This document shows positions 53,787 through 62,897 of a stretch of 64,000 bases of DNA, piece after piece. Under the pieces are notes generated by a model. It was not told where the DNA came from. It saw only the letters and a program-made list of their open reading frames with translations, and searched no databases. The number at the start of each line of letters is the position of its first letter. The first letter of the stretch is position 1. Source of the DNA: Pseudomonas serboccidentalis (GTDB lineage: Bacteria; Pseudomonadota; Gammaproteobacteria; Pseudomonadales; Pseudomonadaceae); assembly GCF_028830055.1 (NCBI RefSeq), contig NZ_CP101655.1:5073037-5137036 (forward strand). Direction: 5' to 3'. Position numbers and translations under genes: made by a program.

Positions 53787-54101
53787 GTTCGGATCGCGAT
53801 TCACTGTGCACGCGACATGGGCCGCTGCGACCCAGGATTGCCAATGCTAATTGTGTTCAGCGGCCTGGCAGGAACCTGGCACAGTGTCGTGGCTGATGGC
53901 GTGAATCCGCTGGCTGAAAACCGGCAAGCGTGGGCCGACATTGCGGCGCGGGAGGATGGGCAACTGAGTCGCCAGGGGAAGCTAACCTGTTGGCGATTGC
54001 GGAGGGTCAGCCAAAGAGGATGGCGGCTGACACGGCCTCTTCACGAGCAAGCTCGCTCACAGGGTTACTGCGGTGAACTCAGGATTGACGGCTAGTCGAG
54101 A
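53787..54101. other. Gene-poor stretch with a degenerate REP half
   Basis: 315 bases. A 92-codon plus-strand frame occurs, but it runs into repeat-like sequence (ACGAGCAAGCTCGCTCAC near 54043) and has no ribosome site, so no gene is called. Confidence 0.5.
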
Positions 54102-54611
54102 TCATTGTGGTGAGCCAGCCTGCTGGCGAATGCGGTGCGTGACGATCTCCAGCCCCTCTCCCACTTCCGGCACCTGAAAGTAACGTGTGATCAAATCAAA
54201 TTCCGCATCCGACGCCGCGAACTCATGCTCGGCCAGCGCGTTGCGTGCATGCAGCCGGGCGCGGCAGGTGGCGTCATCCACGTCGAGATAGTGCAGGCAA
54301 TGCGGCACTCGCGCGCTATCCGCCAGCCCTCGCAACCACTGCCGATCTGCCACAGTATTGGCTGGAAAATCCAGCACCACACTCACCCCCGCCGCCAGCA
54401 CATCGATCACCAGCGGCCCCAGCACCCCGCGAATCTGTCGCGCGCATCGAACGTAATCCGCTACGGATTTGATCTGCTGCGGATACAGCCGCGACAGCCA
54501 CTGATCTTCACTCAGCACAATCGCGCCGTGCTCCTCTGCAAGCGATTTGGCCAGTGTGGATTTGCCCGAGGCGATCTTGCCGCACATCAGGTGTAATGTC
54601 GGTGCACACAT
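54102..54611 (-). CDS. P-loop kinase/ATPase (zeta-toxin or gluconate-kinase-like fold)
   Basis: A 169-residue cytoplasmic protein. Walker A is GKIASGKST (residues 11-19). Further features are LSEDQWLSRLYP and VVLDFPANTVADRQWLRGL, resembling the AAA_33 group of small nucleoside/sugar/RNA kinases. The substrate is unknown. The last codons (HRIRQQAGSPQ) lie in REP-like sequence, so the C terminus may have been altered by repeat insertion. ATG 54611 was chosen because the frame to 54791 gives no family-like sequence. Confidence 0.85.
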   Translation of the reverse strand: MCAPTLHLMCGKIASGKSTLAKSLAEEHGAIVLSEDQWLSRLYPQQIKSVADYVRCARQIRGVLGPLVIDVLAAGVSVVLDFPANTVADRQWLRGLADSARVPHCLHYLDVDDATCRARLHARNALAEHEFAASDAEFDLITRYFQVPEVGEGLEIVTHRIRQQAGSPQ

Positions 54612-54699
54612 CGGGGACGCTTCCTTATGTCGATTGCTGGATAATGCCCAACGCCTGTCAGCGAGGCAATTGCAGCCTCTGACCCAACGAGGACACCTG

Positions 54700-54981
54700 A
54701 TGACCGCAACCACCGTCCGCCAATGCTCGTCCTGGCTGCTACTCACCCTGCTCGCCACCGCCGTGACGCTGACGGCAGGCTGTTCGAGCAAACGCTACGC
54801 CACCAACGGCTCGAACTGCTACGCCAAAGCCGTGCCCACCTCCGGCGAAGGCGGTTTGGCCTGGGGCGACACCCTGAGCATGGCGCGCAAGAAATCGATG
54901 AATAACTGCATGCGTTATGCGAGCCGCTCCGGCGGAACGCCGAACACTTGTCAGGTGGTGCAGGCACAGTGCAAACGCTGA
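54700..54981 (+). CDS. Small outer-surface lipoprotein of unknown function
   Basis: A 93-residue protein with a lipoprotein signal ending LTAGC (Cys28). The mature part is SSKRYATNGSNCYAKAVPTSGEGGLAWGDTLSMARKKSMNNCMRYASRSGGTPNTCQVVQAQCKR, with four further Cys, and the ARKKSMNNCMRYA segment looks like the DUF4189-type or helical Cys-containing repeats. ACGAGGAC precedes the ATG. Family unknown. Confidence 0.8.
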   Translation: MTATTVRQCSSWLLLTLLATAVTLTAGCSSKRYATNGSNCYAKAVPTSGEGGLAWGDTLSMARKKSMNNCMRYASRSGGTPNTCQVVQAQCKR

Positions 54982-55085
54982 CAGCGACGACAATGATGTT
55001 GGCTGACACCGCCCCATCGCCGACAAGCCCAGCGCCCTCAGGTTTTGCGGTGCATGAGGGGTTGGCGCACGACCTTACGATCGCA

Positions 55086-55526
55086 CTAGGCGCCGCGCTT
55101 GAGTACGGCCGTCGAAACCCGTGGCTGGATCATTTTCTCGATCAACGCAACGACGTCCTTCGCGCCATAGCAACGGAACAGAAGGCTGCCGGCATCCGTG
55201 TCGAGACAGACGATTTTAGTGATGAAGCCGCCTTCAAGGGTGACCTTGCGGACCATTCCCAGCGGCACTCTGATGTCCAGTGTGCCGTCCTGAACCATGC
55301 GATTCATGGCGTTGGCGTTCAAGTACACAGCGGCATTCGTCAGGGTCATTTTGCCGCCGACCCACAGCCCGCCGTAAACCTCTTGGAAGCCCTCCAGCAC
55401 GCCGGCCAAGGCAGCGACGTTGCCACTGCCGGCAGCATCGTAAAAATCACCTACGCCTTCGTAATCGACTTCGACGTCAGCCACCAGAAAGTTGACCAAC
55501 TTCGACTTGACGACCTTTTCGTCCAT
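55086..55526 (-). CDS. Small protein with GRAM/PH-like fold
   Basis: A 146-residue cytoplasmic protein. Residues about 50-135 follow the GRAM pattern: a beta strand GGLWVGGKMTLTNAAVYLNANAMN, then IRVPLGMVRKVTLEGGFITKIVCLDTDAGSLLFRCYGAKDVVALIEKMI. Function unknown. It ends up 75 bases upstream of the YcaO gene's stop on the same strand, so it lies downstream of that gene's terminus and may be read from it. ATG 55526 was chosen; the frame goes to 55556. Confidence 0.75.
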   Translation of the reverse strand: MDEKVVKSKLVNFLVADVEVDYEGVGDFYDAAGSGNVAALAGVLEGFQEVYGGLWVGGKMTLTNAAVYLNANAMNRMVQDGTLDIRVPLGMVRKVTLEGGFITKIVCLDTDAGSLLFRCYGAKDVVALIEKMIQPRVSTAVLKRGA

Positions 55527-55601
55527 CCTTGAATCTCCATGATCCATTAGTGGCAAAACAACGTGCTGAAGGGATTTATCCCCTCAGCACAGGGCTGGCA
55601 T

Positions 55602-57806
55602 TCAGCGCTTCAACGCCGCCGCATTGGCCCGCGCCGCGTGCAGCTTCTTGTAACTGTCGATCAGACGCAAATGACGATCCAGCCCTTCGAGTTTCATGCT
55701 GGTCGGCGTCAGACCATAGAAACGCACACTGCCGTTGACCGAACCAATCGCCGCGTCCATCCGCTCGTCACCAAACATGCGACGGAAGTTGGCTTCGTAA
55801 TCGGCCAGTTCCAGATCCTCGTCCAGCTCCATTTCCAGGCACACATTCACCGCCTGGTAGAACAAGCCGCGTTCGACAGTGTTGTCGTTGTACTGCAGGA
55901 AGGCTTCGACCAGGTCTTTGGCCGGTTCGAATTTCTGCAGGGCGAGATAGATCAGCAGACGCAGTTCCAGAATCGTCAACTTGCCCCACGGCGTGTTGTC
56001 GTCGAACTCGATGCCGATCAGCGTGGTGATGTCGGTGTAATCATCCAGCTCGCTGTTCTCCAGGCCCTGAGCGAGGTTGCGCAGGCCGACCTTGCTCAGG
56101 CTGTGCAGGTTGAGGATGTCGGCGCGGAATTGCAGGGCCTTGTTGGTGTTGTCCCAGATCAGGTCATCCACCGGGTAGATTTCCGAGTAGTCCGGCACCA
56201 GGATCCGGCAAGCGTTGGCACCGAGGTCGTCGTAGACCGCCATGTACGCTTCTTTGCCCAGGCTTTCCAGGATGCCGAACAGGGTCGCGGCTTCTTCGGC
56301 ATTGGAGTTTTCGCCTTGACCGGAGAAGTCCCACTCGACGAACTCGAAATCGGCCTTGGCACTGAAGAAGCGCCACGACACCACACCGCTGGAGTCGATG
56401 AAGTGCTCGACGAAGTTGTTCGGCTCGGTCACCGCCTGGCCAGAGAACGTCGGCTGTGGCAGGTCGTTCAGGCCTTCGAAACTGCGGCCCTGCAGCAATT
56501 CGGTCAGGCTGCGCTCCAGCGCCACTTCAAGGCTTGGGTGCGCGCCGAACGAGGCGAACACCCCGCCGGTGCGCGGGTTCATCAGGGTCACACACATTAC
56601 CGGGAATTCACCGCCCAGCGACGCGTCCTTCACCAGCACCGGGAAGCCCTGCTCTTCCAGGCCTTTGATCCCGGCGAGAATGCTTGGGTACTTCTCCAGC
56701 ACGTCCTGCGGCACGTCCGGCAGGGCCAATTCGCCTTCGAGGATTTCGCGCTTGACTGCGCGTTCGAAGATCTCCGACAAGCACTGCACCTGCGCTTCGG
56801 CCAGGGTGTTGCCGGCGCTCATGCCGTTGCTCAGGAACAGGTTTTCGATCAGGTTGGAGGGGAAGTACACCACCTCGCCATCCGACTGGCGCACGAACGG
56901 CAGCGAGCAGATGCCGCGCTGGGTGTTGCCGGAATTGGTGTCGTACAGGTGCGAGCCTTTGAGCTCGCCGTCGCGGTTGTAAATGTCCAGGCAGTATTCG
57001 TCGAGAATCTCTGGCGGCAGCTCGTCTTTCGGGCCGGGCTTGAACCAGCGCTCATTCGGGTAATGCACGAACTCGGCGGTGGCGATGTCTTCGCCCCAGA
57101 ACTGGTCGTTGTAGAAGAAGTTGCAGTTCAGGCGCTCGATGAACTCGCCCAGTGCCGAGGCCAGTGCCCCCTCTTTGGTCGCGCCCTTGCCGTTGGTGAA
57201 ACACATCGGCGAGTGCGCGTCGCGGATGTGCAGCGACCACACGTTAGGCACGATGTTGCGCCACGAAGCGATTTCGATCTTCATGCCCAGATCGGCGAGG
57301 ATCCCCGACATGTTGGCGATGGTCTGCTCCAGCGGCAGATCCTTGCCGACAATGTAGGTGCCCGCCTCCGACGTCGAATGCGGCATCAGCAGCGCCTGCG
57401 CGTCGGCGTCGAGGTTCTCGACTTCCTCGATCACGAACTCGGGGCCGGTCTGCACGACTTTCTTCACCGTGCAGCGATCGATCGAACGCAGGATGCCCAG
57501 ACGATCTTTCTCGGAAATGTCCGCCGGCAACTCGACCTGGATCTTGAAGATCTGGTTGTAGCGGTTTTCCGGGTCGACGATGTTGTTCTGCGACAGACGG
57601 ATATTGTCGGTGGGGATGTTGCGCGTTTCGCAGTACAACTTCACGAAGTAAGCCGCGCACAAGGCCGACGACGCCAGGAAGTAGTCGAACGGCCCCGGTG
57701 CCGAGCCATCGCCCTTGTAGCGAATGGGCTGATCGGCGATCACCGTGAAGTCGTCGAACTTGGCTTCAAGTCGAAGGTTGTCGAGAAAGTTGACCTTGAT
57801 TTCCAT
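55602..57806 (-). CDS. OsmC-YcaO fusion protein
   Basis: A 734-residue two-domain protein. Residues 1-140 form an OsmC-like domain with the two reactive cysteines at 50 (SSALCAAYF) and 111-112 (DRCTVKKV). From about 150 a YcaO domain follows, with ATP/Mg-binding acidic motifs KGATKEGALASALGEFIERLN (Glu221/Glu224) and NTLAEAQVQCLSEIFERAV, and a C-terminal helical part. YcaO proteins activate amide backbones with ATP; E. coli YcaO aids beta-methylthiolation of ribosomal protein S12. No peptide-precursor or partner biosynthetic genes lie beside it, so a housekeeping role is favoured. Confidence 0.92.
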   Translation of the reverse strand: MEIKVNFLDNLRLEAKFDDFTVIADQPIRYKGDGSAPGPFDYFLASSALCAAYFVKLYCETRNIPTDNIRLSQNNIVDPENRYNQIFKIQVELPADISEKDRLGILRSIDRCTVKKVVQTGPEFVIEEVENLDADAQALLMPHSTSEAGTYIVGKDLPLEQTIANMSGILADLGMKIEIASWRNIVPNVWSLHIRDAHSPMCFTNGKGATKEGALASALGEFIERLNCNFFYNDQFWGEDIATAEFVHYPNERWFKPGPKDELPPEILDEYCLDIYNRDGELKGSHLYDTNSGNTQRGICSLPFVRQSDGEVVYFPSNLIENLFLSNGMSAGNTLAEAQVQCLSEIFERAVKREILEGELALPDVPQDVLEKYPSILAGIKGLEEQGFPVLVKDASLGGEFPVMCVTLMNPRTGGVFASFGAHPSLEVALERSLTELLQGRSFEGLNDLPQPTFSGQAVTEPNNFVEHFIDSSGVVSWRFFSAKADFEFVEWDFSGQGENSNAEEAATLFGILESLGKEAYMAVYDDLGANACRILVPDYSEIYPVDDLIWDNTNKALQFRADILNLHSLSKVGLRNLAQGLENSELDDYTDITTLIGIEFDDNTPWGKLTILELRLLIYLALQKFEPAKDLVEAFLQYNDNTVERGLFYQAVNVCLEMELDEDLELADYEANFRRMFGDERMDAAIGSVNGSVRFYGLTPTSMKLEGLDRHLRLIDSYKKLHAARANAAALKR

Positions 57807-58036
57807 GCGGGTTTACCAGAGAGCAAAAACGAATTGGCGGCCATTATCCGGGTTTTCAGCCTGACGTCTTGTGCTTTTGCGTAATCGCCGTCGGGTGGGC
57901 TCTGCTGCGCCTCTGCTCGGGCGGACGACAAAAATGCCACAAGCAGTGAATTATTTCGTGTCTGCTTGTATCTGACGGAAAGAACCCATGCCACCAAAAC
58001 AATGGCATCGAATCCGTTCAGCTATGAGTGACTCGC
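57807..58036. other. Divergent intergenic region between ycaO-type gene and proP
   Basis: 230 bases that must hold both promoters. No convincing consensus -35/-10 pair, operator or terminator was recognised. Confidence 0.4.
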
Positions 58037-59539
58037 ATGAAATCAAGGAAAAACACCGTCAATCCGATCGGATTGAAAGACATCACCATTGTCGACGACG
58101 CCAAGATGCGCAAAGCGATCACTGCCGCCGCACTGGGCAATGCCATGGAATGGTTCGACTTCGGGGTGTACGGCTTCGTCGCTTACGCACTGGGCAAGAT
58201 CTTCTTCCCCGGTGCCGATCCTGGCGTGCAGATGATTGCGGCGTTGGCGACGTTCTCGGTGCCGTTCCTGATCCGGCCGCTGGGCGGCCTGTTCTTCGGT
58301 GCGCTGGGCGACAAGTACGGGCGGCAGAAAGTCCTGGCCGCGACCATCGTGATCATGTCGCTGAGCACCTTCGCGATCGGCTTGATACCGTCCTATGAGT
58401 CGATCGGCATCTGGGCGCCGATCCTGTTGTTGCTGGCGAAAATGGCCCAGGGTTTCTCGGTCGGCGGCGAGTACACCGGTGCGTCGATCTTCGTCGCCGA
58501 ATACGCGCCCGACCGCAAACGTGGCTTCCTCGGCAGTTGGCTGGACTTCGGCTCGATTGCCGGTTTCGTTCTCGGCGCGGGTGTGGTAGTGCTGATCTCC
58601 ACAATCATCGGCGAAGAGAAATTCCTCGAATGGGGTTGGCGCCTGCCGTTCTTCCTCGCCCTGCCGCTGGGCATGATCGGCCTTTATCTGCGTCATGCGC
58701 TGGAAGAGACCCCGGCATTTCAGCAGCACGTCGAGAAACTCGAAGAAGGTGATCGCGAAGGTCTGGCCGGTGGCCCGAAAGTCTCGTTCAAGGAAGTCGC
58801 GACCAAACACTGGCGCAGCCTGATGACCTGCATCGGCGTGGTGGCGGTGACCAACGTCACCTATTACATGCTGCTGACTTACATGCCGAGCTACCTGTCG
58901 CACAACCTGCACTACAGCGAAAACCGCGGCGTGCTGATCATCATCGCGATCATGGTCGGCATGCTGTTCGTGCAACCGGCGATTGGTTTTATCAGCGACA
59001 AGATTGGTCGCAGGCCTTTCATCGTGGTCGGCAGCATCGGTTTGTTCCTGCTGGCGATTCCGGCGTTCATGCTGATCAACAGCGGCAAGATCGGCCTGAT
59101 CTTTTCCGGCCTGCTGATCCTTGCGGTGTTGCTCAACTTCTTCATCGGCGTGATGGCCTCGACCCTGCCGGCGATGTTCCCCACCCACATCCGCTACAGC
59201 GCACTGGCCGCCGCTTTCAACGTCTCGGTGTTGATCGCCGGCCTGACCCCGACCGCCGTGGCCTGGCTGGTGGAAAGCACTGACAACCTGTACATGCCGG
59301 CCTACTACCTGATGGTGATTGCCGTGGTCGGTCTGATCACTGGCATCACCATGAAAGAGACCGCCAACAAGCCGTTGCGTGGTGCCGCGCCGGCCGCGTC
59401 GGACCTTGAAGAAGCCAAGGAACTGCTCAAGGAACACCACGACAACATCGAGCAGAAAATCGAAGACATCGACGCCGAAATCGCCGAGCTGGAGGCCAAG
59501 CGCAAGGAGTTGGTGCAGCAGCATCCGCGCATCAACTGA
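58037..59539 (+). CDS. proP: Osmoregulated proline/betaine:H+ symporter ProP
   Basis: A 500-residue MFS metabolite:H+ symporter. The family signatures are ALGNAMEWFDFGVYGFVAYALGKIFFPG, RPLGGLFFGALGDKYGRQKVLA and GGEYTGASIFVAEYAPDRKRGFLGSWLDFGSIAGFVLGA. The C-terminal tail EEAKELLKEHHDNIEQKIEDIDAEIAELEAKRKELVQQ is a predicted coiled coil, the osmosensory feature of ProP. The ATG at 58037 was chosen over a GTG at 58028; no strong ribosome site distinguishes them. It imports proline, betaine and similar osmolytes. Confidence 0.93.
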   Translation: MKSRKNTVNPIGLKDITIVDDAKMRKAITAAALGNAMEWFDFGVYGFVAYALGKIFFPGADPGVQMIAALATFSVPFLIRPLGGLFFGALGDKYGRQKVLAATIVIMSLSTFAIGLIPSYESIGIWAPILLLLAKMAQGFSVGGEYTGASIFVAEYAPDRKRGFLGSWLDFGSIAGFVLGAGVVVLISTIIGEEKFLEWGWRLPFFLALPLGMIGLYLRHALEETPAFQQHVEKLEEGDREGLAGGPKVSFKEVATKHWRSLMTCIGVVAVTNVTYYMLLTYMPSYLSHNLHYSENRGVLIIIAIMVGMLFVQPAIGFISDKIGRRPFIVVGSIGLFLLAIPAFMLINSGKIGLIFSGLLILAVLLNFFIGVMASTLPAMFPTHIRYSALAAAFNVSVLIAGLTPTAVAWLVESTDNLYMPAYYLMVIAVVGLITGITMKETANKPLRGAAPAASDLEEAKELLKEHHDNIEQKIEDIDAEIAELEAKRKELVQQHPRIN

Positions 59540-59551
59540 TGTGATGACTGG

Positions 59552-59574
59552 CGGCAGCCCTGCTCGGGCTGCCG
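59552..59574. terminator. Hairpin between convergent proP and LysR genes
   Basis: CGGCAGCCC, 5-base loop, GGGCTGCCG, 12 bases after the proP stop codon and before the convergent LysR stop. No T run, so its strength as a terminator is uncertain. Confidence 0.5.
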
Positions 59575-59586
59575 TCGATCAACACG

Positions 59587-60453
59587 TCACAACACGAAGC
59601 CGTCACCGATCAAACGCACCAACACCTCCCCCGCCTCACTCAATTCGCCCGGCGCCTGCATCAGGCGCAACTCGTGCAGCGGCAACTCGGGAAACCCCTC
59701 CTCACTGCTCAGCACCCGCATGCCCGGTCGCACTTGTGCGCGATCGACAATGCCCACCGCCAGTCCGGCCTCGATGGCTGTTTCCAGCGCAGTAGCGCCG
59801 GCGCTGACGATCACCGCCCGCCAGCGGCGTCCGTGCTCACTCAGCGCATCCACCGCAACGCTGCGATAAGGACAACCCTTGCCGTGCAAAGCGAGCGGCA
59901 CCGGCCTGGCGAGATCCTGCGTGTAATTGTGCGCAGCGACCCACACCGGTTGCGTCAGGCCCAGCACTTTTACGCAACGCGTCGATGGCGCCGTATCGAC
60001 CACAACGACCAGCAACGCCAGATCCAGTTGACCGCGCTCCAGGCGCGCGCTCAAACGGCCGCTGGCAGCGGTTTCGACCTCCAGCTCGATGTGCGGAAAG
60101 TCCGCCGACAGGTGCGGCAACGTACACCCGAGCACCGCGCCGGCGTACTCCTCGGAAATCCCCAGCCTGATCCGACCGCTGGCCAGTGGCGTGCTGAAAC
60201 TCGCCAGCAACTGATCGTGATGACGCAACAGTTCGGCGCTCTGCAGGGCGAAGCGTCGCCCCAGTGGCGTGAGGTTGACGGTCTGGTTGTCGCGCTCCAG
60301 CAAGCGCCCGCCTGCCAGCGCTTCCAGACGCCGTACATGCAGACTGACCGCCGACGGGCTCTTGTTGAGGAAACTGGCGGCGGCGAGAAATTGCCCGAAA
60401 CGCACGATCGCCTGAAAGGTGCGTAGCAGTTCGATATCAAGGGCTTCAGCCAT
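59587..60453 (-). CDS. LysR-family regulator divergent from EamA exporter
   Basis: A 288-residue LTTR starting MAEALDIELLRTFQAIVRFGQFLAAASFLNKSPSAVSLHVRRLEALAGGRLLERDNQTVNLTPLG. The effector domain begins GRIRLGISEEYAGAVLGCTLPHLSADFPHIELEVE. The divergent gene encodes a drug/metabolite exporter, the most likely target. ATG 60453 gives the normal N terminus; ATG 60471 is possible. Confidence 0.9.
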   Translation of the reverse strand: MAEALDIELLRTFQAIVRFGQFLAAASFLNKSPSAVSLHVRRLEALAGGRLLERDNQTVNLTPLGRRFALQSAELLRHHDQLLASFSTPLASGRIRLGISEEYAGAVLGCTLPHLSADFPHIELEVETAASGRLSARLERGQLDLALLVVVVDTAPSTRCVKVLGLTQPVWVAAHNYTQDLARPVPLALHGKGCPYRSVAVDALSEHGRRWRAVIVSAGATALETAIEAGLAVGIVDRAQVRPGMRVLSSEEGFPELPLHELRLMQAPGELSEAGEVLVRLIGDGFVL

Positions 60454-60552
60454 GGTTGAGAAATCCTGCATCAGTGGCGCATATCGTATCGTTTGAATGC
60501 ATCGGCGCTTGATTCATATCATCGAACTCAACCCTCTGTCAGGTGCCATTCG

Positions 60553-61497
60553 ATGAACGTCGTGCCTATTCGCTTTTCGTCGCTGAGCAGTGCCGCGCTG
60601 CTGATGGCGATGGTGGTCAGCTGGAGTTCCGGCTTCATCGGCTATCGCTACGTCGCCGATCAGGGCAGCGTATACCTGGCCTCGTTGTGGCGTTTTTTGC
60701 TGGCGGCGTTACTGTTGCTGCCGTTCGCCTGGGCGGGACTGCGTGGTTTGCGCGGTAAAGCTGTGCTGCACCAGGCGCTGCTTGGGCTGTTCGCGATTGG
60801 CGGCTACATCGGGCCGATTGCCGCCTCGATTCAACTCGGCGTCACACCGGGCACTGCCTCACTGTTTGCCAATCTGCTGCCGTTGACGATTGTATTGCTG
60901 GCCGGCAGTGTCCCGGGCCAGCGCACGCGCGGCTGGCAATGGCTGGGGTTGGCGTTGTGCGTGATCGGCATGCTGCTGGCCAGCGCCGCGAGTGTCGAAT
61001 GGGCCGGTGCGGGGCTGTGGGTCTACAGTTTGCCGTTGCTGGCGGTGCTGTCGCTGGCGGCGGCCACGTTGTTTGAAAAAGCCCGGCCTGGCGTCGCGAT
61101 GCCGGCCACCACGGCGCTGTTCATTCAGACGTGTGCGGTAATCCCGCTGTTTGCGTTGCTGGCCGGGCTTGAGGGTGAAGTGCGCCCGCCCATCAGTGCA
61201 GATTTTGCCAGTGGCGTGCTGTGGCTGGTGGTTTTCTCGACCTTCGGCGGTTACGGATTTTACTGGCTGTGTCTGCAGCGTTTCAGCATGCAGCGCATCA
61301 GTGGCGCGCTGTTTCTGACGCCACCGGTGACGCTATTGTGGGCGTGGTTGCAGTTCGACGATCCGCTGAGTGTCAGCGCGATGCTCGGTATCGGCTTGAC
61401 CCTTGTCGGGTTGCCATTGCTGGGACGAAAGGCGAGTGAAAAGAATGTGCCGCCGGCATCCTGCAGGAAACTAAATCCGCAGGTGACAAGTCAGTGA
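60553..61497 (+). CDS. EamA/DMT-family exporter
   Basis: A 314-residue membrane protein with about ten helices in two EamA repeats: ALLMAMVVSWSSGFIGYRYVADQGSVYLASLWRFLLAALLLLPFAW in the first half and LWLVVFSTFGGYGFYWLCLQRFSMQRISGALFLTPPVTLLWAWLQFDDPLSVSAMLGIGLTLVGLPLLG in the second. Members export amino acids or other metabolites. ATG 60553 was chosen; upstream codons belong to the intergenic region. It is divergent from a LysR gene. Confidence 0.9.
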   Translation: MNVVPIRFSSLSSAALLMAMVVSWSSGFIGYRYVADQGSVYLASLWRFLLAALLLLPFAWAGLRGLRGKAVLHQALLGLFAIGGYIGPIAASIQLGVTPGTASLFANLLPLTIVLLAGSVPGQRTRGWQWLGLALCVIGMLLASAASVEWAGAGLWVYSLPLLAVLSLAAATLFEKARPGVAMPATTALFIQTCAVIPLFALLAGLEGEVRPPISADFASGVLWLVVFSTFGGYGFYWLCLQRFSMQRISGALFLTPPVTLLWAWLQFDDPLSVSAMLGIGLTLVGLPLLGRKASEKNVPPASCRKLNPQVTSQ

Positions 61498-61510
61498 CTT
61501 AGCGGAGGTT

Positions 61511-62815
61511 GTGTCATTTCGCCGAACCTCGATTACTGAAGATACCAGCGTGATCACTCACTCCGATCGTCGCAACAATCTCTCACTCGACAGCCTCAAC
61601 TTCTTCCTGGCCGACGTGCGCGACGGGCTCGGACCTTATCTCGCCATTTACCTGTTGGCGGTGCATCACTGGGAACCGGCCAGCATCGGGCTGGTGATGA
61701 CCCTCGCTGGCATCGCTGCCCTCCTCACCCAGACACCGGCCGGCGCACTCGTCGACAACACCCGCAACAAACGGGCGGTGATCGCGATTGCCGCGTTGCT
61801 GGTGATCGGTAGTTGTGTGGTGCTGCCCTTCGTCACGTCCTTTAGTCTGGTGGCGATCACTCAAGCCTTGAGCGCCGCCGCTGCGTCGGTGTTCGCCCCG
61901 GCCATCTCGGCAATCACCCTGGGCATCACCGGCCCGCGAGCCTTCACCCGGCGCACCGGGCGCAACGAAACCTTCAACCATGCCGGCAACGCTTGCGCCG
62001 CGCTGTTGGCCGGCGGCTTCGCCTACCTGTTCGGCCCGGTGGCGGTGTTCTACCTGATGGCGGTCATGGCGCTGGGCAGTGTGGTCGCCGTCAGCTTCGT
62101 CTCTGCCAACGCCATCGACCACGATGTCGCACGAGGTCTGGATCCCAACGACGCCACACACAGCAAGGCTCCTTCGGGATTGTCGGTACTGCTGACCAAT
62201 AAGGCGCTGTTGATGTTCGCCATCTGCTGCGCCCTGTTCCACCTGGCCAACGCGGCGATGCTGCCGCTGGTGAGTCAAAAACTGGCGCAAGTGAACTTGC
62301 AGATGGCCACGCCACTGACCTCGGCCTGCATCGTCGCTGCGCAACTGGTCATGGTGCCAGTCGCGTTGCTGGTCGGGGCCAAGGCCGATGCGTGGGGACG
62401 CAAACCATTGCTGCTGGCAGGCTTCCTGATTTTGCCGTTACGCGGCGTGCTCTACACCCTGTCTGACGCCCCTTACTGGCTGGTCGCGGTGCAACTGCTC
62501 GATGGCGTCGGTGCCGGAGTCTTCGGCGCGCTGTTCCCGGTGGTGGTGAAAGACCTGACTCTGGGTACCGGCCACTTCAACATCAGCCTCGGCGCCCTCT
62601 CGACGGTGTTCGGTCTGGGTGCGGCATTGAGCAGCAGCCTGGCGGGCATTGTGGTGCAGGAGGCTGGGTATAGCGCGGCGTTTTTGACCTTGGCGGCGAT
62701 TGCCGGGGTGGCGTTTGTGCTGTTGCTGCTGGCGGTGCCGGAGACGTTGCGGCGAACGAGGAATGATGCAAGTGCGCCGAGTCAGCAACGCTCTGCGGTA
62801 TTACGGAGCCCTTGA
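61511..62815 (+). CDS. MFS transporter
   Basis: A protein of up to 434 residues with about 12 helices. SLNFFLADVRDGLGPYLAIYLLAVHHWEPASIGLVMTLAGIAALLTQTPAGALVDNTRNKRAVIAIAA carries the cytoplasmic A motif (GALVDNTRNKR), and later FGLGAALSSSLAGIVVQEAGYSAAFLTLA. The GTG at 61511 has GGAGG only two bases away, too close for efficient use, so the GTG at 61550 is an alternative start. Substrate unknown. Confidence 0.85.
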   Translation: MSFRRTSITEDTSVITHSDRRNNLSLDSLNFFLADVRDGLGPYLAIYLLAVHHWEPASIGLVMTLAGIAALLTQTPAGALVDNTRNKRAVIAIAALLVIGSCVVLPFVTSFSLVAITQALSAAAASVFAPAISAITLGITGPRAFTRRTGRNETFNHAGNACAALLAGGFAYLFGPVAVFYLMAVMALGSVVAVSFVSANAIDHDVARGLDPNDATHSKAPSGLSVLLTNKALLMFAICCALFHLANAAMLPLVSQKLAQVNLQMATPLTSACIVAAQLVMVPVALLVGAKADAWGRKPLLLAGFLILPLRGVLYTLSDAPYWLVAVQLLDGVGAGVFGALFPVVVKDLTLGTGHFNISLGALSTVFGLGAALSSSLAGIVVQEAGYSAAFLTLAAIAGVAFVLLLLAVPETLRRTRNDASAPSQQRSAVLRSP

Positions 62816-62897
62816 TCTCGCGGGAATACCAAGCGTGCACGCGGCCCTGGTACTCTGCGACTCGCGCATGGCACTCACATCTGAACGGAACAAATTC

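Noticed and set aside
53817..54095. A 92-codon plus-strand frame
   Set aside because: No ribosome site, no recognisable motif, and its end lies in REP-like sequence.
55563..57884. A 773-codon plus-strand open frame
   Set aside because: Antisense to the OsmC-YcaO gene, which has clear family motifs; the antisense product has none and no ribosome site.
58043..59524. A 493-codon minus-strand open frame
   Set aside because: Antisense shadow of proP; very rich in His, Asp and Gln without motif.
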